A stretch of DNA of 64,000 nucleotides from Tetrapyrgos nigripes (lineage: Eukaryota; Basidiomycota; Agaricomycetes; Agaricales; Campanellaceae). Position 1 is the stretch's first letter, and every line of letters starts with the position of its first letter. The stretch covers positions 992,001 through 1,056,000 of the forward strand of contig JAACJM010000001.1 of the NCBI GenBank assembly GCA_013368315.1, in the 5' to 3' direction. Below the pieces are notes generated by a model. The model was not told the DNA's origin. It ran no database searches and worked only from the letters and a program-made list of their open reading frames with translations. Both the position numbers and the translations under genes were made by a program. Shown piece after piece: positions 11,733 through 22,949 of the stretch.

Positions 11733-12599
11733 TCATGAGGGTAGTGCTATACGTTGTTTCACCCGCTCCTGTGATGGCTCTGCTTCCATAGCATCTTGAG
11801 CTGCAGGTGCAGTTGAAGGCGCCTCGGGGAGTGTGATGACCTGTGTTGAATTTGAATGAGTTGAACGGCAAATGAGAATTGGAATGTACCTACCAAAGCA
11901 GCCTCTAGTTCCCGTAGTTCAGTCTGCACAGCGTCTTCTTCGTCCAAACTCAAATTGTTCGCAAGCATTTCATTGATTTCCTTCATCCCATGTCAGTTGT
12001 ATTCGCATATACGACCTGAATGAACGAGCCTCGTACCTCTTGATATGCCCTCGCTTCCGCAGTCTCCTCTAACAACCTTTCAACTGACTCGGGGTTCATT
12101 TCTTTATGTATTTCCTTCAAGACATCGTTTCCTTGCTTTAAGCCATGCAGCACGGATACTTCGACCAAGGAGAATTCGATTGTTGAGACCTATGCGAGGT
12201 AGAAAGCAATCAAGAGCTTCACGACACAATGATGCATGGTTTCAACACACCAGTTGCTCTAGATTCTCCAGCTGACCATCGGTTTTAATTAACAAGCTTT
12301 GCTGATACTTCCGTCGCCGCAAAGCAATGAGAGCCTTGTCTTTCTGTCCGGCTGCTAGATGAGTCTTTGCAATGACTTCTTCCCGGTCTAAGATGGCTTG
12401 AAGCTACAAAAACACAATGAGTATTCAGCAAGACGGAAGCGTAGTGAACGTACCTTCTTCTGGTACTGTTTCACTTTATCTCTCTGTAGCTTCAGACTGA
12501 GATTATGAGCGGAATACAACAATTGAAAGGAGTAAGAACAAACTCCAGTATTGCGCGGTCTTGAGCTGTGATTTTGGGTGCGGACTGATTAACTCCCAT
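11733..12599 (-). CDS. VPS20: ESCRT-III subunit Vps20 (CHMP6)
   Basis: Multi-exon gene on the minus strand starting MGVNQSAPKITAQDRAILD, an ideal N-myristoylation signal (Gly2, Ser6). The Snf7-family core follows: LKLQRDKVKQYQKK, LAAGQKDKALIALRRRKYQQ, EVSVLHGLKQGNDVLKEIHK and ESVERLLEETAEARAYQE, then EINEMLANNLSLDEEDAVQT. The last exon ends RVKQRIALPS with the stop at 11733-11735. Vps20 nucleates ESCRT-III filaments on endosomes after ESCRT-II recruitment, driving cargo sorting into multivesicular bodies. Its 3' end faces the cyclophilin gene with about 120 bp between stops. An ATATATAAG element about 50 bp upstream of the ATG may serve as a TATA box. No lesions seen. Confidence 0.9.
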
Positions 12600-12798
12600 G
12601 AATTAGAGTGATGAAAAGCAAAGTGCCGCTTGGAGTGCCGAATAACGACTTATATATCAACAAGACCGCAACAAGACCGCAGTGTCTTCACTAAGATATG
12701 ATTCTCCACTATAGTGCAGTAGCTCAAATGTAAGATACGGAATACGATCTACATTACATTATTTTAAATAACCATCGCCCAAAACAAGGATATCAAGC

Positions 12799-14499
12799 TC
12801 ATACTGTGGTCGCCGCGCGTGGTCGCGAAACAGATGACCCTCCATGCAAGGACCTGACATGCAGTCTAGGAAGGTGAGTCAACTCAGAACTACCTCTCCA
12901 CGAAGACTCATCGGTTGTATATTCCAGACTGGATTCTGGGAATTGGCTGTGCATCGTTGTTGAAGGGTTAGAGGTTTGAATCATTGAGGGTGAGCAACGG
13001 CGACTTGGCAGCAATCCAGGCCTTGTCAGGAGGAACAAGATGACGTTAAGGATGCCGGAGGATGAAAATAATATGGCTGAGAAAATGGTGGCGGAAGATG
13101 GTACAGGTCGGCCAGCAAATGCTAGCCAACGGACTAGAGTGATCGGGCAGATAGTTATAAGATAGATGAGAGGATAACTGTTCGTTGTTAGCATTACTGA
13201 TCAGATGCCAGCAGTGGAAATCTCACAAAAGCATTTGCATCGCTAGTGTATTGGCTTGCCTCATCTCTCCGCGGCCATGCAGTGCAAGCAGATCGGACAC
13301 GTTCCTCAATCTTGTCAGCCTAAATCTGAACCTGAAACCGTCCACGGTCAAGACGCCTTGGGCGAGCTTAGCATGAACAAAATTCCGAGGTTGTGATCAG
13401 ACTCACCCTTCACCACCAGAGCTATCAAGAAGTACCCGATTATGTGAACCGCCGCTGCAAACCACATCCAGACGTACTCAAGGGCAATCCTTTCACCATC
13501 AAAATCTGAGGTGATCCAGCACCCTAACGAGAGTTCAATCATGATGCTGAACAAGACGCAACAGTGAAAAAACTTGCAATATTGTGTCGCTCCGTAATAG
13601 TCTTGTCTACGATGAGCAGCTAATCCAATGGTTACTATCAAAACCATAAAAAGCTGCTGTCTTATGAGCAACATGACCATTCTCAATGAAAACGAAAGCT
13701 TACCCATATCGCAGCAATCACAAGCAGAACAGTCCGAGGCTTTGAGTACAGGCGAAGAACGAGGACAGAGAATGTATGGATTGTAATGGCCTGAAGAGTT
13801 TCGTTTACGAATGACAATTTTCCAAAGCTGCATTACCTACAAGAGATCTAGAGTGTCAAAATGAGGGAGCCGGACTTTTGAAGAGAGATTGCGGTGTTCA
13901 CTGACGTGAGTGCGACACCAACGTCACCCATTTGTTTGAGAATTCCTTCAAGACGGTTTATCATCTATTTATGACCTCCAGAGAGTGCAGAAAGGCAAAC
14001 CTTGTGCTGTACAAAGAACACCTTCTTGTACTGTCTAGAAATTGGGATTATTAGACAGGCTCTTCATCGGTTGTTATTTGTAAAGCTCACTGCTTCTAAA
14101 GCCCACTTGATATCTATTATTCCACCTGACAAACGATTCATCATACGTTACACAAGGCTAGTCTAGAAACTCACCTACGGCTTGAATCAAGTCTGATACT
14201 AAAAGGTTGATAAAATAGTAATGTATCTGAGTTGAGACTCTCCAGCTACAGGTTGTATTGACATGAAAACCCTTCAGAGTGACGGACGAGTACTGTAGAA
14301 AGGACAGTTCAAAATTCAGAATCAACACAAACCCAACTAGAAGCTTCGGGAGACTCACAAGAATATACAACAGAAGTAGCCCTACTGTCAGGGCAGATAC
14401 ACAAGCAGCTTCTCCAATGAGCACAAGACCCAGTCTGACCCCGAAGTCAAAAGGTTCAGCTTGTTGTAGTGTTTGGTCCGAGCCTGAAGCGGACTCCAT
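12799..14499 (-). CDS. Seven-helix G-protein-coupled receptor-like protein (Git3/cAR type, basidiomycete family)
   Basis: Gene with about nine exons; all seven helices can be rebuilt by splicing. Start MESASGSDQTLQ at 14499. Helix 1 FGVRLGLVLIGEAACVSALT; helix 2 YYFINLLVSDLIQAVGG; then KWALEA and EGVLCTAQGILKQMGDVG; helix 3-4 TIHTFSVLVLRLYSKPRTVL; TIGLAAHRRQDYYGATQYWC; helix 5 LEYVWMWFAAAVHIIGYFLI; helices 6-7 YPLIYLITICPITLVRWLAF and SSSGILNVILFLLTRPGLLP. The Ser/Thr-rich tail is about 70 residues. A 7-nt exon (13841-13847) and a GC-AG intron (13524-13577) are needed to keep the conserved sequence. Such proteins are thought to sense nutrients upstream of cAMP signalling; the ligand is unknown. 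It lies next to two phytase copies. Confidence 0.85.
13524..13577 (-). other. GC-AG intron in the receptor gene
   Basis: The minus-strand donor is GCAAGT and the acceptor GTTAG; 54 bp. Splicing here gives the conserved TQYWCWITSDF; no GT donor gives this frame. Confidence 0.75.
13841..13847 (-). other. 7-nt micro-exon in the receptor gene
   Basis: Minus-strand exon ATCTCTT between an acceptor ending CTCTAG and a donor GTAGGT. It supplies the last base of Thr plus Ser-Leu in the conserved ALTSLAITIHTF segment. The downstream intron is 13791-13840 (50 bp). Confidence 0.65.
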
Positions 14500-14993
14500 G
14501 AATGGAGTAAAAAATCAGAGCGAAAGGGATTTTGAGCGTAAGGATACCCAACGGAAGGCAGGACATTACCCACGTCCACTTTATATGCACTGTTTGAAGG
14601 TTGTCTTGCAAAAGCCCTCGGTCCCTGGATCAATAGTTGTCACGGCTTCTCATTGAGAACGTACCTTTTCCTACGTATTAACACCGGGAATGGACTATAA
14701 ACTTGTCTGGAGGCGTCCATTGGCTGTCAATCAGAAGGTGTTGCAACGGCACAAACGCTGGAATCAACCTGGAATAGGATTAGCGTAGGGAAAAGCTGAC
14801 TGATTGACCTGTCGAAGAAGTAGCACAGCTCTGGTGAGTATATTGGAAACGAGGAAATGACAGATTTTGGGCCCCATAGCCTGAATTATATCTGCAGGGT
14901 AATCAAGAGTCACAGCGCGGATAGAGTTTTTGACTGCAACGCTAAACGGTCGTCTTGAAGGCGACTTGTGATATGTGGTAGTCGAGACGATAC
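14500..14993. other. Region between receptor and phytase remnant
   Basis: Holds the receptor promoter (a weak CATATAAAG element near 14580 on the minus strand). A 77-codon minus-strand frame (14764-14997) starts exactly at the stop of the phytase remnant; I recognise nothing in it. No other gene seen. Confidence 0.4.
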
Positions 14994-15815
14994 TCATACG
15001 GTGATAGAGTATGCAGCTCTGTTGGCTATATCACACTGCGGGAACGTCCCATCATCGCTATAGTATCCAAACCAATCAAAGTCGATTTCTTCTGTCCTCT
15101 GTCTGAGACCGGCCGTAGAGATGTCTGATTTGGAAAGGCTATTAGTGCCATCGAAACAACCTTTGGTACCGACCAGAGTCAGAGCCGCCACGGTGTCATT
15201 GAGAATCCAGCGGATACGGGTAGGTCCTTGATGCGGTATACGATAAGACTTGTCCCACGAGATTTGGGCCGAAGACTTAGAATACCAATCCGACCGCCAA
15301 AGTAAGTCTTGGCTTGATAGCAGTCAGCGAAAACTCTTACTTCGATGATGACTCTTGGAATCACGTACCGTACACAAGGCCAAAGCTGTAAATTCCGAAG
15401 ACACACTAATCAAAACGAGTACATTTGGATAAGCTGAAATGCAGCACGAATTTTCGCTGGACGTGGTGCCATGAGTCACGGTGGTATCCACATAAATCGA
15501 TTGGAACAAAGGCGACGTGACGTCGGGTCAATCTGGAGTTCCACCGATAGTTGAGTCAACGACGGTGATTTTACGTTGCTCGAGGTGAGCGACAAGTTAC
15601 TTGATCCACCCAAGTGCCAGGGACTGCGCCAGAAGTCCAGGTAAAAGTGTATCGAAGTTATACCTGGTATCAGAGGCCTTCCGAATAAATCATACGTGAC
15701 AAATGTTCTAAAGCAACAGTCCGTCGAAGAAGCATTGGATGAGGCCCTGGACCATGAGCGCTTCAAGTTGAGCTCTCGTTCTCGTAAAAATGACCCACTT
15801 CGTATGGGCAAAGTG
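14994..15815 (-). pseudogene. Degenerate histidine-acid phosphatase (phytase) copy, 3' half
   Basis: Reads as a broken paralogue of the phytase at 16147-18352. Recognisable pieces in gene order: MQPLCPYE (near 15800, aligning with MQTLCPYE of the neighbour, including the following splice site), LVAHLEQRKITVVDSTIGG, then an in-frame TGA, PLFQSIYVD, FGPNLVGQVLSYT, then a one-base frame shift into RIRWILNDTVAALTL and the terminal GLRQRTEEIDFDWFGYYS. The N-terminal half, with the RHG catalytic motif, is missing. The pieces match the paralogue's exon order, so this arose by tandem gene duplication rather than retroposition. It cannot make an active enzyme. Boundaries are approximate on the 5' side. 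Confidence 0.8.
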
Positions 15816-16146
15816 GCTGCATTGCGACTAAAGTATTGATTGTGAGCATGCAGGTCGAGAATGGTACTCGATTTGCAAGATATATTGCCGACTAGTTACC
15901 CATTATCTTGATCCCGAAAGACGCGACGCCATCACTGGCGCTTGGACGAAATTCGTCTGAAACTAAAGTGCAAATTGACATTATTATTTTTTAAAATCGA
16001 TCCTGTGCAAGTAAAGTGTTGAAGAGTATGACCATGAGACTTTCCATGTCAAGTACCATCGGCGATTATGAGGAAAAGAGTCCATGGTATTCACTACCGT
16101 ACTCTTCTACATCAAGTCAGTATTCATGATCATGTCATTGCAGCGT
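15816..16146. other. Intergenic stretch between phytase copies
   Basis: About 330 bp, AT-rich near 15970-16010 with an A/T run. It contains no coding sequence that I can support. It should hold the 3' flank of the upstream phytase. Confidence 0.4.
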
Positions 16147-18352
16147 CTACTGAGGGAATTGCCCGTCAGTAATGGTATCTGGATCCGGAATCGTGTAATT
16201 CGCAAAGCAGTCAAAGTCGAAATCGATTTCTTGGATTCTTTGCTTCATTCCTGCAATGAACGTTGGGAGATCGCAAAGACCATTAGGATCTTCCGCACAC
16301 CCATTGATGCCGGTGAGAGGGACAACGCCATCATTGAGGATCCAACGAATATGGGTTGGATTGGTGGAACCGTCTTTGGACAACACCTGTCCAACAAGAT
16401 TCGAGCCAAAGGGTGCGAGTTGAGTGACGATGTAAGTCTTGGCGCCAGAGAAAAAAGCGTCAGAAAACTGCGAAGAGAAACTAGATGTATGTGTACTAAC
16501 CTGATTGTCAGGAATATGATCAGTAGGCAAAGGGCCGTTCGCGGCTATGCTGGTGAAATTCATAGCAGTTATAACTGGGGATACATCAATTGGAGGTACT
16601 CCATCAGTCACAACGGCGGAACTCACTTGCAGTGATAACGGTGTCGTGAGAGGCTATGGAGCATTCTCAGTGAAGAAATATCCCTGAGCTTGAAATATAC
16701 TTGGTGCTTACCGTCAACAAAGATAGGCTGGTTGAGAGGGAAAGTTACATCATTAGAAACGATGGTCTCATTTACAGATGACCCAAAGGAAGTGATACGC
16801 TCTTGGGTTAGACGAGAAACAAGTTCTTCAACCCAACCTCTGCCTAAAGCACTGGTTGCTGGGTTTCCAGGGCCGTTGGAGTACCAGAAAGCGAGATCTA
16901 AAGATGAGGTTACGTCTTGACTACTTGATCTGACACTCTTTGAAACATACCAAGGGAATACTCGAAGCCCTTCCATTCCTCCTCGGTGAAGAGATCACAA
17001 AACACTGAATATCCCAACGCCACTGTCTGTTTTGTCGGTGTCAGAACCCGCTCTATTGCGATACGACAATGTATATGCGTACTTCGTAAGGGCAGAGGGT
17101 CTGCATATTGTAAATGTCCGCGATTGTGAGGTTGAAGCCCTCAATGAAAGGGGAAAGCCGTTCTTGAGCTGGAGCGAGGTACAGTTGAATCCATTTTTGG
17201 GATTGGACAGACCCAAAGGATGAAATATTGTTGTTGGCATTTGGACAAATTTCATAAGGGGCAAGGGTGCTGTTGAATCCATCTGCCTCAATTTCAATCA
17301 GCTGATGGTAGTCAGGTAGAATAGCTCTGAACACCGAAAAAGCCTGCTGCGAAATGCAAGCTAAACCAGCGTCAGTAATGTTTAAGTTTTGGCCAATGGC
17401 AGCAACATACGCAGAGTCGACCATACGTTCTGCAAAATATAGAATCTTAGCGTCTTGCCATACGACAACGAGAGCGGCAGCATACCTTCTGAAGTTGTGC
17501 GCCAAACGGGTAAGTCACTAAAACCTTTCAATAGCTGACCTGCAGCAAAAACTGGTCAGTTACGGAATATTCAGTGTAACCACTGAACAGACCATATTTC
17601 ACGCGGAAACCAACACCTAAATTGAAGCTACGAGGGGTTGGACTTTCATGTTACATCGACTATAGAAACGCCACATACAGTTGCTCGCGTCCAAAGGGTG
17701 CTAGACACGATTAATGAGGGAATACGGAGGACATTACTCGGGAGCTCACTAAGAATTTCAGCGCCCAATTTGTATGTCCAGATGTTCAAGAATTCGAGCG
17801 GACCAGTAGCATTGAATCCTACACCTTGAGCGGCGGCATGAAGCTCTGTTGCAAAATCTGCAGGTCCGGATCCCGACGTGGGATAGCGCGCACCGTGACG
17901 ATGCAGAAGCTGAACTTGCTGAAGAGTATATCCTGCTGGGATGACGGCGGACGCATTGGGAAGCCCAAATGACGCGACCGATTTGAAGGGCGAAAGGTTG
18001 CCCCAGTGATCTATGACATTGAAGCTGCTTTCCTTATTATCGGAAGTGTTTGGTTGGACAAGAGGGAAGGCTTGTTCCACTTTGGCGACAGCTGGGGCAG
18101 TAGCGATGGACCCTGCTTCATCTCCCGCTGCAAAAGGTGATCAGTACCAAAGAAAGACGGATATTGGTAACCTACTTGGAGTTGGTCCTGCAAAGCCGAC
18201 CTGTTGAGCGTCTGGGAAGAAAGTATCGGACGCAGTGACAGAGGCATTGGCTGGGGGAATTGGAACGTAGAGGTACTCCCAGCGAAGGTAGATGCAGTGG
18301 CGCCTAAGCGCGCTAGGGTGACCGCAAGGGCGCAGGAAGTAAGGAGCAGCAT
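16147..18352 (-). CDS. Secreted or membrane-anchored histidine-acid phosphatase (phytase family), with two frame breaks
   Basis: Exons rebuild a nearly full enzyme: GFAGPTPTGDEAGSIATAP, catalytic LLHRHGARYPTSG, FGREQLFNLGVGFRVKYG, ALHFAAGFFGVQSYST, YHQLIEIEADGFNSTLAP, FCDLFTEEEWKGFEYSL, WYSNGPGNPATSALGRGWVE, proton-donor region ASHDTVITA and the C-terminal GMKQRIQEIDFDFDCF. Family role: removal of phosphate from phytate or other esters outside the cell. Two problems are visible. The hydrophobic leader (MLLLTSCALAVTLARLG, from 18352) is in a different frame from the mature start PANASVTASDTFF, the shift falling at a C5 run near 18253-18257. After GVQSYST the frame must move by one base near 17313-17318 to reach YHQLIEIE. 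Either this is a young pseudogene or the assembly has indels. Introns include a stop-free 63-bp one at 16438-16500. Confidence 0.75.
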
Positions 18353-18503
18353 GGGAATCCAACTAGCTTTGACAGCATCGTAAGGTTTTTTATACTTGGA
18401 TTTGAAAGAAGTACGAAATAGAAAGGTAAAAATAAAATGAATGCAACAAACTACACACGTGCCTAGCGTCACTCTCGCCTTCGATGTATTAGGGACGTGT
18501 CTA

Positions 18504-20063
18504 ATGGCCCTTAGACTTGTCCACCTCTTCAGAAACAGTCCCGTTCAATGCCATTATCGCAGATATCATGACTACATTCGATTTACAACCCCAGGCGGCA
18601 TCATAAGACTCCCCCTCAATAACCCAAAAGTCATCGGCGTAGCCAATTCTCGTGGAAACAGAAGGTACAAAACTGACATGTTCGGCATTCTCTTGCTAAT
18701 CTCAGTCTAGTCATCAGGAGGACTTTTATGCTTTCGCTGCTTTGTCTTTGGACCCACAAGAGCTTCAGTTAAGTGTCAAAAAGTCATTTGGCATTGATTG
18801 GGATCCAGCAGCTGTAGGAGAACCATTTGCACGACAAGCTGTATTTGTTGGTGTCTATGACGGGTGTGTCGCAACATTCATATCTCGAACCCTAGCCTAA
18901 TCCTTTCACAGACATGGGGGCTCCGCGGTATCACAGACCCTTCGACAGGAACTCCATGGCACATTTGAATCGGTGACACCCTCCATCATTCCCGAACTCT
19001 ACCTCTGGATAAAAGAGCTGGGTGGTTATTTCAGACGTTTCAAGGGTGGTGCTCTCGCACCCTGGATTTATCCATCCGAAAATTCACCTAAATTTGATCT
19101 GGAGGCCAGAGCTACCGCTGCATTCTTCGAAGTTAGTGGTATACTTTCTCGGTCAGATAGGAGACTGAGCAAAGCTGTTCAAGATTGATAGGCAACTATC
19201 TTCTGATAAAGTAGCTCAATCTTGCGGAGCTACAGCATCAGTGGATCTTATTACAGCCTCTTGATGCCCCTGCTGCTCCATTCTTCTCAGCGGCAAGAGT
19301 AGCCCTGACAGTGGCGCATTGTGGGTTGGTACCTCCGTCTCGTGTAAGGAGTATTCTTTCACACTTTGCGTTTGACAGAGATACACGGGTTCTGCTATGC
19401 TCAACGGATGGCGGAAAAGCCTTTGCAATGACCCAGAATCACCATGCTGAAGCTCGTATAGAAGCCTCTCGTCTTCGTCGTCTGATGGGCTCGTCAATGA
19501 TAACAGATTCTTTCGGTGAATCCAGGCGAGTACTGTTTGCGACAGGTGATCCTCTTTCAATGCTAACAAAGCCATCAGATGGATGGGTGCGTTGGAAAAT
19601 ACCAGAGGGTATGGCTCTCGAACATTCCATCTGCTGAACACCTTCTCATGCATTTCTTTAGCCTCGGTGATCTGCGTTTCGCAAAGTTCGGAGTCACTCC
19701 TGAACCGGAGGTCAGGACGAAATTACTAACAGGTCTGTTTTTTCACATTTGTTTCTAGATCAATTAATTGAAGTCGTCTTCCTAGGTGACGAATGGGCCT
19801 TTGTGGTTTTGCTTTCGGACGGGGTTTCATCCATTCTCTCAGATGACGAGGTCGTTGATCTTGCTAGAGGAGCGCCTGATCCTAAAGCAGCTGCAAACGC
19901 AATACTTTCTTTCGTAGAAGAGCTGGGTGGAGACGATAACACCACCGCTATAGTAGTTCCACTCTCGGGATGGGGCAAGGTTACTGGACCTGACAAGACA
20001 AAAGATCTTCGTGAATATAGGCGCCAGCAAGCTGTCGGTTCTGAACGACAAAAGCGGATGTAG
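18504..20063 (+). CDS. PP2C-type protein phosphatase, probably mitochondrial (Ptc5/Ptc6-like), one frame break
   Basis: Spliced product begins MALRLVHLFRNSPVQCHYRR, a presequence-like N-terminus. PP2C motifs in order: NSRGNRSHQEDFYAFAALS, metal site VGVYDGHGGSAVSQTL, SCGATAS, ALTVAHCGDTRVLLCSTDGG, ITDSFGESRWMGALENTRG, VLLSDGVSSILSDDEV and GGDDNTTAIVVPLSGWG. These acids bind Mn/Mg and dephosphorylate Ser/Thr. Mitochondrial relatives act on pyruvate dehydrogenase E1 or in mitophagy; the target here is inferred only. Between ATASVDL and LQPLDAPAAPFF the frame shifts by one base (near 19245-19253) with no room for an intron. One intron (19526-19578) uses a GC donor. An in-frame upstream ATG at 18441 is less likely because it adds a non-conserved leader. 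Confidence 0.8.
19526..19578 (+). other. GC-AG intron in the PP2C gene
   Basis: Donor GCGAGT, acceptor CATCAG, 53 bp. It joins GESR to WMGAL. The nearby GT (GTACTG) gives the wrong frame. Confidence 0.7.
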
Positions 20064-20210
20064 ATAGACATCCTCGGATTTTGGAGCATTGGACATTGTT
20101 GTACACTATAGATTTGTACTTTCTTGTAATTTGCGGCTAGATGTGGATCAGTAATATTTACTGCTTAATCTTATTGCTCTCCATCCCCAGTAATGGCGAC
20201 CTAAATCTGT

Positions 20211-22949
20211 GCAACCGCATGTCCGTCTGCACGAAGGTCGGACCCAGCGGCCCAGACAATCTTTCCAGAGGCATCATTGATCTTCTGAATGACCTGCCCA
20301 CGACCCATCATGCTTCGACCGAACCCGGTGGCCAGCCGAGCGTCATGTCCCATTTCTGAAGAGCTCTCGTTTCAAAGTAAGTTTTATGGTAGATTGCTAC
20401 ACTCACCTCGAAGTTTAGCAACTGTCTCTTCCGGAATGCCTTCCTCAAAGTATACCTCACTGTTAATATCTCCTGCGACACCCGTTGCTCTCGTTTGTGT
20501 ATCCGGGCTTCCTGCAGAGATGCAGAAACGAGGAGCGTCTAAGGATGCTTGCGGGGTGAAGCCTCGCAGCATGTTTAGCAGGACCTGTATATGACCTTGA
20601 GGCTACAGAAATCAGTACCTCAGTAACGTCATCGCTTCTGCCTACAAATGGGCGCGTTTTACCTGCATGAAGCCACCCATGACACCATAGCAGAGGAAGA
20701 GACCGTCGCCTCGTGTAGCCATAGCGGGGATGATGGTGTGATAGGGTCTATGAGCAATGTGAGCCGTGTTGGAGTCAGAGTATATGGCAGCTTATATATA
20801 CCGTTTTCCGCCCTGATGTTCGAAATCAGTAGAGTACACCACGGAATTTACGGCAGAGGTACGCACCTCGAGCTTGTTGAGATGGTTTTCGTCCAGAACA
20901 AAACCACTTCCACGGTTTTGTAGAGTAAACCCGCATCCTTTGGGTACAGCTGAAGCGCACAATTGGGTGAGCTTGCATGCGATATCATCAACATTGCTTC
21001 TGCCTACCTCCAGTTCCAAAGCCTACAAAGACACGGCAGTGAACATTTGGCTTAAAAGTTTTGACTGAAGGACTCCTTACCGGCGTAGTTACTCTGAATA
21101 TAGCTGCAAGCATTTCCCCACTGGTCTGTTACTGTAGAATGGCTCGACAAGTGCAATGCCAAGGATTGTACAAGCACGAACCTGAGAAGTACACTGTGTC
21201 TGTGCAGTTGACTGGATTTCCCTGTAAAGAAGCGTAAGATTCAAGTCGGCATAACAAACCCCAGACGACATACGTGTACTACTTCGGGATTGGATTTCGT
21301 GGGATCGATAAGTTTAGCTCTGCTGGCTAGATATTCCTATAAGCTATGAGATCAGGCTGAAAAGATACATGAGATAAAACTCACTTTGCTCAACAATTTC
21401 TTAACAGGTATTTCATACGAGTCAGGATCTGTCACGAAGAACTGACTGTCTAATGTGAGAGGTAAGGAAGAAGTTCAGTGGATGGGAGGACATCATGATT
21501 TACCAGCAAACGCAAGTCTAAGGTAATGATGAGTTTTGTTTCATTGCAAGGGAAGTCAATCTCACCGTAAAGTCTCGACAAGAATATGGAGGTACTCGGG
21601 AGAGTTGTGTTCCATTTCAGATAGCGGCTTGATGATGCCCTGCTCCTGCAGACTCTCCAATATACCGAGTGCAATGAGAGCAGTTATACCTGTGCAGAGA
21701 TATGTCAGGCCACAATACTGCTATCTGCATCGTGTCTCACCTTGACCATTCGGCGGACACTATAGGTCTTCTTGGTTAATCCAAACTGATATTGAGAGGT
21801 GGAAGCTCACCTCGTAGAGAGAAACTTCTCCTCCGTAGGTATACTTGAGCGGCTCAACAAAAGTCGTCTTGTGTTCGGCAAGGTCCTCCAGCTCCATCAC
21901 ACCCCCTTTGCTCTGAATGAGCTCAACAATTGCTTCTGCAACTCGTCCTTTGTAAAACCCATCCTTTCCTTTCGTTGCAAGCTCCCTAAAAGTCTGACCG
22001 AGATTGGGCAATTTTATAATTTGGCCAGGCAAAGGTGCTTTTCCATTCAAGAGCATTTCGTCAGCACTCGGAGAGGCGTTTTTGATCAAATCCTGTGCAC
22101 AAGTGTGTTCAAACTGCGACCTGATTTTCCGAGATGATTATGAGCTTACTTCAGATCGTTGCCACTGTAAATGGATGTGAACATAACGAGACAATGTAGG
22201 GAATGCGTATACTTACTGCGAAGCTGTTGATCTCTGAGACTGGGACACTGGCAGAAAATTAACACTATGTCTTTCCAGATCCGTATAAGGATGCGCACCC
22301 TTCTTCCGCCAACCTGATGGCTGGTTCCAATACATCTCCAACAGATAACTTGCCACTGCCAAAATGCTCGATAGTATCGACCCATGCCGCAGCCGCTCCT
22401 ATTATCGGAATTCAGACTTAAACCACAGGAGAAGCTGAACAACACTGACCAGGAACAGTTACCGAGTTGATATCAGTAGCAGGAAGGCTCGCACCAGTAT
22501 TACCGCGTTTGCGGACGTGGTCGATCGTCAGTTTCTTGGGGGAATGCCCGGATCCGTTCATAGCACTGACTGTCTTGGTTTTGGCATCGTAGAATAAACA
22601 GAAAGCGTCACTAGGACCGAGTTAATCTGCAGCCGACATATACCGGAGTGGAAGCACTCACCCTCCAATTCCACAACAGCTAGGTTCGGTGACGTTCAGT
22701 GCAGCAGAAGTAGCCACTGCAGCATCGGCTTTGATAGCAAGATCAAAGACGGCTCTTGGATAGCTGGTCTTCCAACTTACCTGCATTTCCGCCTTTCCTC
22801 AGGATCTCAAGTCCGGCTTCCGTAGCCAGAGGCTGAGAAGCGGAAACTACGCCTTTGGTTCCATAAACAACAGAACGACGACTCGGAAATCTCTGGAGGA
22901 CAAGTTCGGGACTGTCTACCTTTGACCAATCAATCTGGACGGGGGACAT
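20211..22949 (-). CDS. Gamma-glutamyltransferase (gamma-glutamyltranspeptidase)
   Basis: Gene with more than ten exons, start [14 protein letters not shown] at 22949, stop 20211-20213. Conserved blocks: [92 protein letters not shown] and [20 protein letters not shown], where the Thr before VYF is the expected self-cleaving nucleophile. Then [47 protein letters not shown] and [15 protein letters not shown]. It transfers or hydrolyses the gamma-glutamyl group of glutathione and so recycles sulfur and nitrogen. No signal peptide is seen after the chosen start. A longer frame begins at 23060 but would overlap the divergent prefoldin start. Several exons are tiny (11, 14 and 20 nt). All phases join. 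Confidence 0.88.
20802..20812 (-). other. 11-nt micro-exon in gamma-glutamyltransferase
   Basis: Minus-strand exon GGCGGAAAACG, between acceptor CATCAG and donor GTATAT. It encodes Gly-Gly-Lys plus the first two bases of Arg in the conserved GGKRPYHTI. Confidence 0.75.

Noticed and set aside
14764..14997. 77-codon frame directly after the phytase remnant
   Set aside because: No family features; likely chance in non-coding sequence.
18141..18362. Alternative phytase start reading MDSHAAPYFLRPCG
   Set aside because: It is in the mature frame but has no signal peptide character; the hydrophobic leader in the other frame with a frame break at the C5 run fits better.
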